DNA from: Leptospira broomii serovar Hurstbridge str. 5399
GTDB taxonomy: Bacteria; Spirochaetota; Leptospiria; Leptospirales; Leptospiraceae
NCBI RefSeq assembly: GCF_000243715.2
Contig: NZ_AHMO02000011.1
Location: forward strand, 248,001-312,000
Length of the DNA: 64,000 nt
Direction: 5' to 3'
The notes beneath the pieces were generated by a model. That model saw nothing but the letters and a program-made list of their open reading frames with translations. It was not told the DNA's origin and ran no database searches. A program made the position numbers and the translations under genes. Below, one piece after another: positions 50,426 to 59,778 of this stretch; the first letter of the stretch is position 1, and each line of letters begins with the position of its first letter.

Positions 50426-51010
50426 TTACTTGGACGTCCCAGGACCGGTTTGGGATCCCTCTTCTCCCGAAAAAACTTTGCGAATTTTTTGAACAGACCT
50501 ATGTACAATCACCTTTACGTTCGATTCGGAAAGGCCGGTTTTTTCGGAAATCTCCCGGATACTATACCCGTGAATTTTTGCCATCTTTAGAATTTCCCTT
50601 TGCCTCTCATCCAAGACGGAGAGCCAGGTTTCGATTCCCTCCGCAAGCATCCAAGCTTCTTCTTTTTCGGGATTCTGTATTTGAGCGAAATCTTCCATTT
50701 CCGCCAGAATCGTTCGATCTCTTTTCTTTGACTTTCGAAGGTGATCGATCGTCTTATATCTAGCTATAGAAAAAAGCCAAGGCGCAAAAGGTCGATCCGG
50801 GCGATACGAATTCCTAGCTTTATGAATGCCTATCAGAATTTCCTGAAGCAAATCTTCTCGATCGTCAATATGAGAGATTCTAGAAACTAAAAAGGCCCTA
50901 AGAATATCCCGAACTTGCCTAAGAAGAAGCTCGTATTCCCGGGAATCGCCTTCTTGCGATTTCTTCATCCTAGTCGCAAGAGTTTCCCAAATTTTCGCTT
51001 TTTCAGACAT
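50426..51010 (-). CDS. ECF RNA polymerase sigma factor
   Basis: The 194-residue protein has sigma region 2 (about 30-95, including DREDLLQEILIGIHKA and PFAPWLFSIARYKTIDHLR) and region 4 (about 125-180, LDERQREILKMAKIHGYSIREI split by its turn, then GLSESNVKVIVHRSV). No N-terminal anti-sigma domain or C-terminal extension is seen. A membrane protein of the NrsF type is encoded divergently, matching the known pairing for this ECF group. It heads a run of seven same-strand genes through clpSA to gshA. Confidence 0.92.
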   Translation of the reverse strand: MSEKAKIWETLATRMKKSQEGDSREYELLLRQVRDILRAFLVSRISHIDDREDLLQEILIGIHKARNSYRPDRPFAPWLFSIARYKTIDHLRKSKKRDRTILAEMEDFAQIQNPEKEEAWMLAEGIETWLSVLDERQREILKMAKIHGYSIREISEKTGLSESNVKVIVHRSVQKIRKVFSGEEGSQTGPGTSK

Positions 51011-51036
51011 GTAACTTTATTCCAGGTAGAAACGAA
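51011..51036 (+). promoter_or_regulatory. ECF-type promoter-like motif upstream of the NrsF-like gene
   Basis: GTAACT at 51011-51016 and CGAA at 51033-51036 are separated by exactly 16 bases. From memory, the Caulobacter sigma-F regulon, also controlled by an NrsF anti-sigma factor, has GTAACC-N16-CGAA. One base differs. The motif points toward the NrsF-like gene about 100 bases downstream and begins right beside the start codon of the sigma gene. Support is by pattern only. Confidence 0.5.
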
Positions 51037-51137
51037 TCTTAGTTTGAACGACCGAAAGAACATTTCGACTGGATTTTAAGGATTGTCCAATCTTTCTTGT
51101 TCTAAAGCGGAAAAACAAAAAGGGGGGAAGTGGAACA

Positions 51138-51770
51138 ATGTCTTTGTCAAACGATTCCGATAGATCCGAGAAACTGATTCTTTCATTGGGGACAGATTTG
51201 AAACCGACTCATCCTCTCAGGCCGGGGATCATGTTTTTGGTCTGGGCCTCCTTATTAGCGTTGGCAATCCCTTTGGGTCAAGGAACCGCCTTGTTTCTGT
51301 CTCGTAATGCCTTCCCTGGATGGTGGCCGGAACCGGCGCTATTTATCATTTGGGGATTATCTTCCGCCTATTTACTTTCTAAAGTAGCCTTTCCGGAAGA
51401 AGCTTCCTCTCATCTGATTTGGTTACCTATTTTAGCTCTGGCACTTTGGTTAGGACTTTCATCAGCAAAATTTATAGATGAAATTCATACAACGCATTCT
51501 ACTCATATTGGATTATGCTCCCTTAATTTGGCAGCATTTTCACTCGCCTTAGGAGGATTGGCGACATTCTGGATTCGTAAGATGATTCCCGGAAATCCTC
51601 TAATTGCCGCCTTGGGTATCTTGAGTTTTTTATTGGCTAGTTCCAATTTAGCGCTGAAATTTATTTGCCCAGATCAGAGCGGATTCCATATCCTTTTTTC
51701 TCACGGAGTTGCTTCGATTTTCTGGATTGCAATTTCCGTACTGCCGTTACGCGGTAAATTGCGCTGGTAG
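51138..51770 (+). CDS. NrsF/DUF1109-like membrane protein, probable anti-sigma factor
   Basis: The 210-residue protein has six hydrophobic segments after a short soluble N-terminus (about residues 1-28). Cysteines C127 (IGLCSLNL) and C177 (FICPDQ) are 50 residues apart, the same spacing I recall for the two key cysteines of Caulobacter NrsF. Family members sequester an ECF sigma factor and release it under metal or redox stress. GGGGGGA precedes the ATG. Divergent from the ECF sigma gene across 127 bases, instead of downstream of it as is usual. Confidence 0.78.
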   Translation: MSLSNDSDRSEKLILSLGTDLKPTHPLRPGIMFLVWASLLALAIPLGQGTALFLSRNAFPGWWPEPALFIIWGLSSAYLLSKVAFPEEASSHLIWLPILALALWLGLSSAKFIDEIHTTHSTHIGLCSLNLAAFSLALGGLATFWIRKMIPGNPLIAALGILSFLLASSNLALKFICPDQSGFHILFSHGVASIFWIAISVLPLRGKLRW

Positions 51771-51774
51771 AGAA

Positions 51775-53658
51775 TTATTCTAAAAACTCCCATGCGGTTC
51801 TGACTTCGCCGCAGGATTCGGCTTCTTGAATCAAATCTTGAAAAAACTCCTGCTCCCCGAGTGTTGAACCGTCTCCGATTAAAACCAGCAATCGCTTAGC
51901 TCTCGTCATACCGACGTTCCAGCGACGCTCTTCGGAGAGGAAGCCGATATTTCCTTCCGAGTTGGATCGAACTAAGCTGAAGATGACCCCTTTTTTCTCT
52001 CTTCCTTGAAACGAATCTACCGTCTCAATTTCGATCTTTTCGACATCGATCGGTAATTCCTTTCTTAGAATCTCTTCCAGTAAAAATCTTTGATACCGAT
52101 AAGGAGAAATTAACACTAAATCTTCCGGCGACCAACCCGACTCTAAAATGCGTTTGAGAATGGTAATGGTAAATTCTGCTTCCCAACGATTGCCAAGACT
52201 TGCATCGAATAATTCTTCTCCGGAATCGGTACCAGAGGTATCAATAAATACGAAACTAGAGTCGAAGAGAGGAGTCTCGGATGGGAACGGATTCGTCGAT
52301 CGTTCTTCCTCAGGAATTCCGGAAACAAGTCGACCCGCATAAAATCTTCGATTCGGAAAGGATTGAATCGGGTCCGTCATCCTATACTGAGTATCCAACA
52401 AATATACCCTACCGACAGAATTCATACGATCCAGTAAACGTTCCATTAGCGGAATTTTTAATAAAGGATCTTCCGACAGTACGGTGGGCGGTAATTGTCT
52501 AGGATCTCCAGCAATTACGATCCTTTCCGCCCGAAGAATCGGGATCCAGGAAGCGGGTTCAGTCGCCTGACTTCCCTCGTCCAATACAGCATAATCAAAA
52601 TTTAATTTATCTAATAAGGAGGAGGATGCTCCGGTATGCGTACAAACAATAACGGGATGAGATTCTAACAGATATCTGACTAGAACTTTTTGCCTCTCCT
52701 TGATTCCCTTTCTAAGTTCCTTAGCTTCCTGATAGAGTCTCCTTCTCTCCTCAGCTTCCTCCCTGCCGAAGGTTCTCTTGTATTTCCCGGCCTTTTTTAA
52801 TAATTCACCGATTTCCCTTTTATCTCGTTCTATCAGTTTGAAATCAGGGTGTCGATTTAAGTTAGCATCCAACGAAACGCTTAAAACGGATTCGCTCATT
52901 CTTGCTGGATGCCCGATCCTAAGGGCAGAAACCCCCATTCTTCCGAGGGATTCTGCGAGAAGGTCCGTAGCCGCATTCGTGGGAGCGGATACGAGAACTT
53001 TCTTGCCGCGGTCCACTAAGATGCGTATCGCTTCCGTGATCGTCTTGGTTTTTCCAGTGCCCGGCGGACCGTGAAGCAGAATCAGATCTTCCGTCTGTAA
53101 AATAGCGGAAATGGCTCTTCTTTGAGAATCGTTCAATTCCGGCGAAATACCAAATTCCTCCGCAAAATTAGGAAATTTTAATTCGATTTCACCCAGAAAT
53201 AAATCCGCGAAAAACTTGGTTCTCGTACCGCGTTCCGCGTGAATGATTTTATGGAGAGCTCGATCCCATTCTTTATAACTGGTTTCATCCGGAAGGATTT
53301 CCAATCCGAGCTTCCCTTCTTCCAACCAATCCGGAACTTCTTCCAGGGAAAGAATATAGGAATCATCCGAGCATTTTAATAAAACCGAGGTAAGCTCTTC
53401 CGATTCCTTGAAGAGTCGAACTGGCCCTCCGGTTCGGAACGCTTCCGGTACCCCTCTTGCCTTAGTAGGACGGAGATGTACTCTCCAATTCCCCTCCGGC
53501 CCAACTTCAGAATCTTCGAATACGATAGGGTAAATGCAAATCCCGGACGAGATTCTGCTACCGATATCCTCGTTTGCAAGCTCTTCCTTATAGCGCGCGA
53601 TTTCCGCTTCGCGTTCCTTTCGCAAGGACTCTCGCAAGTCCTCATAACGAGAACTCAT
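51775..53658 (-). CDS. SF1 helicase, Upf1/IGHMBP2-like
   Basis: The 627-residue protein has an N-terminal OB/stalk-like region (about 1-170) followed by an SF1B helicase: HGPPGTGKTKT (Walker A, about 196-206), VLDEGSQATEP (motif II), GDPRQLPPTVL (motif III), and QGREKKGVIFSLVRSN plus NVGMTRAKRLLVLIGD (motifs V and VI). Relatives unwind DNA or RNA 5'-3'. It starts six bases after the cysteine-synthase-like gene stop, as the last gene of the leuC-leuD run. Confidence 0.9.
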   Translation of the reverse strand: MSSRYEDLRESLRKEREAEIARYKEELANEDIGSRISSGICIYPIVFEDSEVGPEGNWRVHLRPTKARGVPEAFRTGGPVRLFKESEELTSVLLKCSDDSYILSLEEVPDWLEEGKLGLEILPDETSYKEWDRALHKIIHAERGTRTKFFADLFLGEIELKFPNFAEEFGISPELNDSQRRAISAILQTEDLILLHGPPGTGKTKTITEAIRILVDRGKKVLVSAPTNAATDLLAESLGRMGVSALRIGHPARMSESVLSVSLDANLNRHPDFKLIERDKREIGELLKKAGKYKRTFGREEAEERRRLYQEAKELRKGIKERQKVLVRYLLESHPVIVCTHTGASSSLLDKLNFDYAVLDEGSQATEPASWIPILRAERIVIAGDPRQLPPTVLSEDPLLKIPLMERLLDRMNSVGRVYLLDTQYRMTDPIQSFPNRRFYAGRLVSGIPEEERSTNPFPSETPLFDSSFVFIDTSGTDSGEELFDASLGNRWEAEFTITILKRILESGWSPEDLVLISPYRYQRFLLEEILRKELPIDVEKIEIETVDSFQGREKKGVIFSLVRSNSEGNIGFLSEERRWNVGMTRAKRLLVLIGDGSTLGEQEFFQDLIQEAESCGEVRTAWEFLE

Positions 53659-53664
53659 GTATTT

Positions 53665-54666
53665 CTACAATCGATCCGGAGATAAGACGACAATTCTATA
53701 CGGAGGCACCTTTTGATCATCCCTGGTAGGCAGACTTTCCGCATAATGTATCGCTGAAGCGAGAGTGGTCCCAGTTGTCAAGCCGGCAAAAACGCCTTCT
53801 CTTTGGTATAACTCCGACTGATATCTCAATGCTTCCTCTCGATCCACACCGATATATTGATCTGTGACTTTCGGATCGAAGGATTCGGGTAATCGGATTG
53901 AGTTGTCACCTTGTACCATTCTGCGAATAAAACGAGAATTTTTGCTAACCCCCATGATTACCCGTAAAGTCGGTTTCTTTGCCTTTAGAAAACGACCTAC
54001 TCCGGAAAGTGTTCCTCCCGAACCTCCTCCGGCAACGAAGGCGTCCACATTACCACCCAAATCTCTCCAAATCTCAGGACCGGTAAAAAGAAAATGCGCG
54101 TTAGTATTCGCCATGTCTTTGAACTCGTTCAGTATGACGCTTCCTTTCTCAGGACCTTTTACTTCTTTAGCTTTTTCTAATAGAAGATCGTCCCAATTGC
54201 CCTTAGCGAGCTGGACGACTTCCACCTGGGATCCATACGCTTTTAGTTCTTTTATTTTTTCCTGATCCGTGTCCGGTGCCAAAAAGATCTTAAATTTGTA
54301 TTGCCGAATCGTGGAAATCCAGGCCAAGGATATGGCGGTCGTATTGTATCCGGCCTGGAAAATCGTTCCGCCCGGTTTCAATTCACCTCTTCTCTCCGCC
54401 GAAAGTACCATTGAAAGCGCGGTTCTATCCTTTACGCTTCCGGTCGGATTACAAAATTCCGCTTTTAGATAAATTTCAACGTTCGGAATATGCGATCCGA
54501 TCTGATTCAATCGAATTAACGGGGTGTTGCCGATCATCTGAAGCACATTTTCTTTGATCGGTTTGGCTACGCTGAGCTCCCTACCGAAAATACCCTGAAC
54601 GTTATTCAGAGCACCGAGAAGACTATTGCCGAACTCGTCAATAGAACGTGAAATTTCGTCAAACAT
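53665..54666 (-). CDS. Cysteine synthase-like PLP enzyme with altered substrate loop
   Basis: This 333-residue protein belongs to the fold-type II (CysK/CBS) group. MIGNTPLIRL (about residues 44-53), NPTGSVKDRTA with PLP lysine K79, and the phosphate loop GGGSGGTLSG are kept. The substrate loop that normally reads TSGNTG is AGYNTTA (about 105-111). The conserved Thr-Ser-Gly-Asn that binds the amino-acid carboxylate is therefore missing. An extra 40-residue N-terminal extension is present. The reaction could differ from cysteine synthesis. It follows leuD after 44 bases. Confidence 0.82.
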   Translation of the reverse strand: MFDEISRSIDEFGNSLLGALNNVQGIFGRELSVAKPIKENVLQMIGNTPLIRLNQIGSHIPNVEIYLKAEFCNPTGSVKDRTALSMVLSAERRGELKPGGTIFQAGYNTTAISLAWISTIRQYKFKIFLAPDTDQEKIKELKAYGSQVEVVQLAKGNWDDLLLEKAKEVKGPEKGSVILNEFKDMANTNAHFLFTGPEIWRDLGGNVDAFVAGGGSGGTLSGVGRFLKAKKPTLRVIMGVSKNSRFIRRMVQGDNSIRLPESFDPKVTDQYIGVDREEALRYQSELYQREGVFAGLTTGTTLASAIHYAESLPTRDDQKVPPYRIVVLSPDRL

Positions 54667-54710
54667 GATCTTCTCCTGGTTTCATCGTAAATCGATCTTT
54701 CAGCGCGGGT

Positions 54711-55337
54711 TTATTTCTTTGAAGAATACAACCATGGAACCTCGTTACGATTCCGATCTTCGAATTGTTGAATTTTCGCTTCGTGCTGCAAAGTGAGTCC
54801 GATATCGTCTAAACCGTTAAATAGGCAGTATTTTCGAAATGAGTCTACTTCAAAAGTATAAACTTTCCCGGACGGACTGATGACATTTTGCTTGTCCAAG
54901 TCGATTTTCACTCTCGCACCGGGAGTCCTTTCTACAGCTTGAAAGATTTCTTCCACTTCCTCCGATTTTAAAACGACGGGTAAAATACCGTTCTTGAAAC
55001 AGTTATTATAAAAAATGTCCGCATACGAAGGCGCGATGATAGCTCGAAAGCCGAAATCTTCAAGAGCCCAAGGAGCGTGCTCTCTAGAAGATCCGCATCC
55101 GAAATTATCGCGAGTTATAAGGACCGATGCATTCTTATAACGTTCCTGATTCAGAGTAAATTCCGGGTTAGGCTTGGTGCCTGCATCGTCCAAGTATCTC
55201 CAATCGTGAAACAGATGTATACCGAATCCCGTGCGTTCGATTTTCCGTAAAAACTGCTTGGGAATAATTTGATCCGTGTCTATATTCGGGCGATCAATAA
55301 GAACGGCAATGCCGTCGTGGTTCGTAAATGCCTTCAT
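54711..55337 (-). CDS. leuD: 3-isopropylmalate dehydratase small subunit
   Basis: LeuD (208 residues) is the swivel-domain subunit of isopropylmalate isomerase. [15 protein letters not shown] (about 19-33), [14 protein letters not shown] (about 79-92) and [21 protein letters not shown] are diagnostic. It starts ten bases after the leuC stop. The longer, E. coli-like form is seen, not the short archaeal one. Confidence 0.96.
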   Translation of the reverse strand: MKAFTNHDGIAVLIDRPNIDTDQIIPKQFLRKIERTGFGIHLFHDWRYLDDAGTKPNPEFTLNQERYKNASVLITRDNFGCGSSREHAPWALEDFGFRAIIAPSYADIFYNNCFKNGILPVVLKSEEVEEIFQAVERTPGARVKIDLDKQNVISPSGKVYTFEVDSFRKYCLFNGLDDIGLTLQHEAKIQQFEDRNRNEVPWLYSSKK

Positions 55338-55347
55338 TTAAATTCCT

Positions 55348-56745
55348 CTAATTCCAAGTGCGAATATCAACAAAACGGCCTTCGATAGCGGCGGCGGCGG
55401 CCATTGCAGGTCCGACTAGATGAGTTCGCCCCCCCTTCCCTTGCCGGCCCTCGAAATTTCGATTCGAGGTAGAAGCACAGCGATCACCCGGATCCAATAC
55501 GTCGTCGTTCATTGCTAAACACATCGAGCACCCTGGTTGTCTCCATTCGAAGCCTGCTTCCACAAAAACCTTATCCAGACCCTCTTGCTCCGCTTGACGC
55601 TTCACTCTTCCCGAACCCGGAACCACTATGGCCTGGACTTTCGGAGAGACTTTTTTTCCTTTTACAGTACTTGCGGCAATCCGTAGATCTTCAATCCTAG
55701 AATTTGTGCATGAACCGATAAAGACCTTGTTTACGGTGACGTCTTGTATCTTCTGACCGGGAAGTAAGTCCATATATTTCAAGGCGGATTCGATGCTGAC
55801 TTTTTCAATAGGGTCCGAGGCGTCCTTCGGATTCGGGACAACCCCCGTAACGGGAACCACTTGTCCGGGTGAAGTTCCCCAAGTAACTTGCGGAGCGATA
55901 TCGTCCGCCTTTAAGACAACGGACACGTCGAACTTTGCGCCTTCATCGGTTACGTATCTCTTCCAACGCTGTAGAGCGAGATCCCACTCTTTCCCTTTAG
56001 GTGAGAAGTCTTTGTCCTTTAAATAATTAAAGGTAATTTCGTCGGGAGCAATTAGACCGGCACGGGCTCCGGCCTCGATCGACATATTGCAAATCGTCAT
56101 TCTTGCTTCCATGCTAAGCGCGGAAATTGCCGAACCGCGATATTCGATCACATACCCTGTCGCTCCGCCGGTTCCAATTTTTCCGATGACGGCAAGGATT
56201 ATGTCTTTGGCGGTTACATGTGGAGAAAGTTTTCCATCCACTCGAATCTCCATAGTCTTTGCACGACGTTGCAAAAGAGTCTGCGTCGCCAAGACATGCT
56301 CCACTTCCGATGTTCCGATTCCAAAGGCAAGTGCTCCGAACGCACCATGCGTCGATGTATGCGAATCTCCGCAAACGATGGTCATTCCTGGATGCGTAAG
56401 CCCCATTTCAGGTGCGATTACATGAATGATGCCTTGGTCCGGATGATTGATATCGTAAAGTGTGATTCCGTTCTCTTCGCAGTTTTTCATTAAAGTCCGC
56501 ATTTGAGTCGCGGAAACCGGATCTGCCGAATCTATATTACGGATCCGCGTGGATACATTATGATCCATGGTTGCGAAAGTGGCATTCGGACGCCGAACCT
56601 TTCTACCGGTCAGGCGAAGTCCTTCAAATGCTTGAGGGCTGGTAACCTCGTGAATTAAATGTCGATCGATATAGATCAGATAAGAGTCCCCATCTAATTC
56701 GCCGACTAAGTGGTCTTCCCAGATTTTTTCAAACATCGTTTTCAT
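55348..56745 (-). CDS. leuC: 3-isopropylmalate dehydratase large subunit
   Basis: LeuC (465 residues) carries the [4Fe-4S] cluster of isopropylmalate isomerase. [19 protein letters not shown] (about 130-148), [14 protein letters not shown] with the first cluster cysteine, and GCSMCLAMN with the other two are present. The ATG at 56745 or at 56736 could be used; a GGGGGGA lies about 12 bases before the first. leuD, the cysteine-synthase-like gene and the helicase follow in the same orientation. Confidence 0.96.
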   Translation of the reverse strand: MKTMFEKIWEDHLVGELDGDSYLIYIDRHLIHEVTSPQAFEGLRLTGRKVRRPNATFATMDHNVSTRIRNIDSADPVSATQMRTLMKNCEENGITLYDINHPDQGIIHVIAPEMGLTHPGMTIVCGDSHTSTHGAFGALAFGIGTSEVEHVLATQTLLQRRAKTMEIRVDGKLSPHVTAKDIILAVIGKIGTGGATGYVIEYRGSAISALSMEARMTICNMSIEAGARAGLIAPDEITFNYLKDKDFSPKGKEWDLALQRWKRYVTDEGAKFDVSVVLKADDIAPQVTWGTSPGQVVPVTGVVPNPKDASDPIEKVSIESALKYMDLLPGQKIQDVTVNKVFIGSCTNSRIEDLRIAASTVKGKKVSPKVQAIVVPGSGRVKRQAEQEGLDKVFVEAGFEWRQPGCSMCLAMNDDVLDPGDRCASTSNRNFEGRQGKGGRTHLVGPAMAAAAAIEGRFVDIRTWN

Positions 56746-56924
56746 GTTATGACTGATCCCCCCAAGGGATAAAATAGGATAAGATATTAATTAGACTCCC
56801 AGGCCGGAAACGGAGGAAGTGCTGGAGTTCCCCAAACTAGAGGAGCTGTCCTTCCCATGCTAAAAAAACGGGGTTTTTCGTAAAGAAGGAACTGATATGG
56901 ATTAGAAACGGGAAAAACTTAGAA

Positions 56925-58373
56925 CTACTTTCCACGAAATACAAGGAGCGCTTTTCCGATACCAATCTCGTCAAAATCGTACAGTATCCTGGGACGCAGA
57001 ACTTTTTTACCGTTTAAGAATGTTCCCGATTCGGAAACCAGATCGTATAATACATAACGATTTCTAACGCGTCGAATTCGAGCATGACTTCCACCGACAC
57101 CTTGTTCATACAAGACCAAATCGGCCAATTCCGAATTTCCGATCGTAGTTTCGCTTTTTAATAAGGAATATTGTTTACCGGGATTCCGCCCCTCTTTTAA
57201 AATCAGAGTTGCCTTTTCATACACTTCGCCATCTTCGAATTCCTTCACTGCGACCGGAGTTAATCGCTCGGTTTGAATCCGGTTTTCTTCTGAATATAAT
57301 AGCTGGTATTGGTCCCCGTACATTTTCCGATATGCATCTTGTTCATCATCGATAGCATGCAGTCTCTCTTCGGCGACTGAGTTGGATGCGTTCCCCGCCG
57401 ATTTTTCGTTTCTTCTTAAAACGACTAAAAACGCCACCATAGTTAAAACCAATAGGAAGCCTATCGTTGGAAGAAATACTCCCGGGTGGAGTAGAAAGAG
57501 AAGAGTCCGAATCGTCCAGGGTAGTTTATATTCGTACAAAAGCTTTCCGGCATTTTGAGTTTCCACCTCGACTCGAACTCTATCTTCGTCTCCCAAATGC
57601 CAGTCGTCCCTGAACGGAGACTCGTATTTTATACTCCAGGGTTTTTTGCGAAAAAACTCGAGATTAGTAAGAACCTGACTTAGTGAATCGGATCGGTTGA
57701 TGGAATAAAAAGAACCGCCATATCGTTCCGCTAAATAGCCGGATCCTTCCGATGCCACCCCGAGAACGTTCAGCGGTATATCTTTTAAATAAGCGCCTCG
57801 CCGTGCATCTGGAGATGGTAGAAATTCATTATCGAAAAACAATAATAAGATATAGTCTTGTCTTCCGATATGCGCCGAAATTTTTTGAAACACATAATCT
57901 AAATTCGAGGGCGTATTATTATTCGTTTTACCACCCGGAAGTTTCGCTTCCTTAGTCGCCTCGGCTTTACTTAAATCCAACTTGGGCAAAAAGACATCGT
58001 CGGTAAAAAATGCAAAGCTGAATCGATCTTCTTCTCCAGCGGCATCCACGATCCGCTTTAGGATTTCGGTTCCCTGAACATTTGAGTCGAAGGAATTCGA
58101 CATCTGGACAATCAAATGAATATGAATCGGCCTTGTTCCTTCAGGCTGGATAATTTCCGGTCTATCTACTCGTCTTACTTGAGAAGCCTTCTGTTCGCGA
58201 ATAAAAAGGATCTCTCGATTTAGCGAAGATCTCTGATTCTCCTTCACTTTTAACTCTACGTTCGGGTACGAGGAGATATTGATCTCTTCTAAAACGAATC
58301 CGATTCTTTCCGCAAAAACGCTTTGAGCTAATAGCGATGATAAAATAAGACTAATCTGTAGGATTGTCTGCAT
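56925..58373 (-). CDS. Transmembrane protein with exported vWA-like domain and C-terminal FHA domain
   Basis: I start at the ATG at 58373, which gives a good signal peptide (MQTILQISLILSSLLAQSVFA) and no overlap with the upstream gene. Residues about 84-241 look like a vWA domain whose MIDAS DxSxS reads QMSNS, so the first Asp is replaced. A membrane span lies near 299-319. Residues about 386-480 are an FHA domain with the SHARI motif and an Asn in GTFLNGKKV, but the usual Arg of the GR motif is Asn (TIGNSE). This suggests a sensor linking the periplasm to cytoplasmic phosphothreonine or protein binding. Confidence 0.82.
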   Translation of the reverse strand: MQTILQISLILSSLLAQSVFAERIGFVLEEINISSYPNVELKVKENQRSSLNREILFIREQKASQVRRVDRPEIIQPEGTRPIHIHLIVQMSNSFDSNVQGTEILKRIVDAAGEEDRFSFAFFTDDVFLPKLDLSKAEATKEAKLPGGKTNNNTPSNLDYVFQKISAHIGRQDYILLLFFDNEFLPSPDARRGAYLKDIPLNVLGVASEGSGYLAERYGGSFYSINRSDSLSQVLTNLEFFRKKPWSIKYESPFRDDWHLGDEDRVRVEVETQNAGKLLYEYKLPWTIRTLLFLLHPGVFLPTIGFLLVLTMVAFLVVLRRNEKSAGNASNSVAEERLHAIDDEQDAYRKMYGDQYQLLYSEENRIQTERLTPVAVKEFEDGEVYEKATLILKEGRNPGKQYSLLKSETTIGNSELADLVLYEQGVGGSHARIRRVRNRYVLYDLVSESGTFLNGKKVLRPRILYDFDEIGIGKALLVFRGK

Positions 58374-58377
58374 GAAT

Positions 58378-59175
58378 CTAAGCAGTGTACGGGAGGGATG
58401 AGTCGATTTCAAACAGTTTTCTCGCGTATTCCGATTTAGGTGACCAGAGGCGATTTTCACGAATCAGCGTCTCTGCAATTCTCCCGCCTTTCAGTACCGT
58501 TATAATATCGGCAAAATCGGTAACGGAACCGAGATCATGGCTGATGAAAACCAAGCTTCTATTGTTTTCGCGCACAAGTTTAGTAAGCAATGTTAAAATT
58601 CCGACACCGGTAATGGGATCCAAGGCGGAAGTCGGTTCGTCCGCAAGAATCAACTCGGCGCCGGAATAAACCGATAGCAATACTAGAATACGTTGCTTTT
58701 CTCCGCCCGAAAGCTGATGAGGATAAGATAACCAAGCGGATTCCGGATCGGACAAACCGACGCTTCGAAAGAGCTGTATGCAAGCTTCCCGACTAGAATA
58801 TTTAGGATTTATGAGCGAAAAATACTCCAGTAATTGTGAAGCTACCGTTCGATATGGATGAAATCCCGATCCGGAACTTTGAGGAATTAAACTGATCCGT
58901 CTCCCGCGAAAGTCAGCCCATTTTATGGATGAGGAATTGGAATCAAAGATTTCGCCGAATAATCGGAACGAGTTCCATGTCGTAAGAAGAGTTTCGTTTA
59001 ATAACCCGAGAAGAAAATGAACTAACGTAGTTTTCCCGCTACCGGACTCTCCGATCACTACCCGAATTTCTCCGGACCGGACGCAAAAATCAATATCGTT
59101 AAGTAAGTATATCTCTTCGGATCGGACTTTGAGCCCGGAAATTTGGACGATTTCGTCCGTTCCTGAAGAAAGCAA
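58378..59175 (-). CDS. ABC transporter ATP-binding protein (orphan, Dpp/Opp-like)
   Basis: The 265-residue ATPase has GESGSGKTTLVHFLLG (Walker A), the Q-loop LIPQSSGSGFHP, signature LSGGEKQRILVLLS, Walker B LILADEPTSALDP and H-loop FISHDLGSV. Sequence style is like DppD/NikD peptide or nickel importers, but only one ATPase is present and no permease or binding protein is adjacent. It lies between gmhA (nine-base gap) and the vWA/FHA gene (four-base gap). Confidence 0.88.
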   Translation of the reverse strand: MLSSGTDEIVQISGLKVRSEEIYLLNDIDFCVRSGEIRVVIGESGSGKTTLVHFLLGLLNETLLTTWNSFRLFGEIFDSNSSSIKWADFRGRRISLIPQSSGSGFHPYRTVASQLLEYFSLINPKYSSREACIQLFRSVGLSDPESAWLSYPHQLSGGEKQRILVLLSVYSGAELILADEPTSALDPITGVGILTLLTKLVRENNRSLVFISHDLGSVTDFADIITVLKGGRIAETLIRENRLWSPKSEYARKLFEIDSSLPYTA

Positions 59176-59184
59176 ATCGAAATC

Positions 59185-59778
59185 CTATTCCATTTTAAAG
59201 AGTTCATATTCCACAATCGAACAAATAATATGACCGATTAAAATATGAGATTCCTGTATACGCGCAGTCTCTTTACTTGGAACGATTAAATCAAAGTCGC
59301 TCATATTTTTCATTTTTCCCCCATCTCCGCCTAAAAATCCGATCGTTTTCAAACTTAAAGATTTTGCCTTTTCGACTGCGGCAATCACGTTCTTGGAATT
59401 TCCACTGGTAGAAATTCCTACGAGTAAATCGCCCTTCTTACCGAAAGCGGCAACTTGTCTAGAAAAAATTTCTTCATACCCGTAGTCGTTTCCGCAAGCC
59501 GTTAAGACGGCGGAATCGGCCGATAAAGAGAGCGCGGGCAGCGCTTTTCGCTCGTTACCGGATTTATACCTGACTACAAGTTCCGCGGCAATATGCGAAG
59601 CATCACAGGACGATCCGCCGTTTCCGCAAAATAAGACCGTATTCCCTTTTTGCAGAACTTCGGCTACGATTTGTCCCGCCTTTACGATATCCGGCAAAAG
59701 CTTATCTAGGATTGCTTGCTTTGTCGAGATAGAAGCTTCAATTTGTCTTGCGGCTATTTCTTTCAGATCCATATTCAT
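59185..59778 (-). CDS. gmhA: SIS-domain sedoheptulose-7-phosphate isomerase
   Basis: The 197-residue protein matches GmhA, which starts ADP-heptose synthesis for the lipopolysaccharide core. [19 protein letters not shown] (about residues 50-68), [16 protein letters not shown] (about 117-132) and a C-terminal helix with [15 protein letters not shown] are typical, with the last His and Glu in the active site. It overlaps the preceding hypothetical gene by four bases. Confidence 0.93.
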   Translation of the reverse strand: MNMDLKEIAARQIEASISTKQAILDKLLPDIVKAGQIVAEVLQKGNTVLFCGNGGSSCDASHIAAELVVRYKSGNERKALPALSLSADSAVLTACGNDYGYEEIFSRQVAAFGKKGDLLVGISTSGNSKNVIAAVEKAKSLSLKTIGFLGGDGGKMKNMSDFDLIVPSKETARIQESHILIGHIICSIVEYELFKME

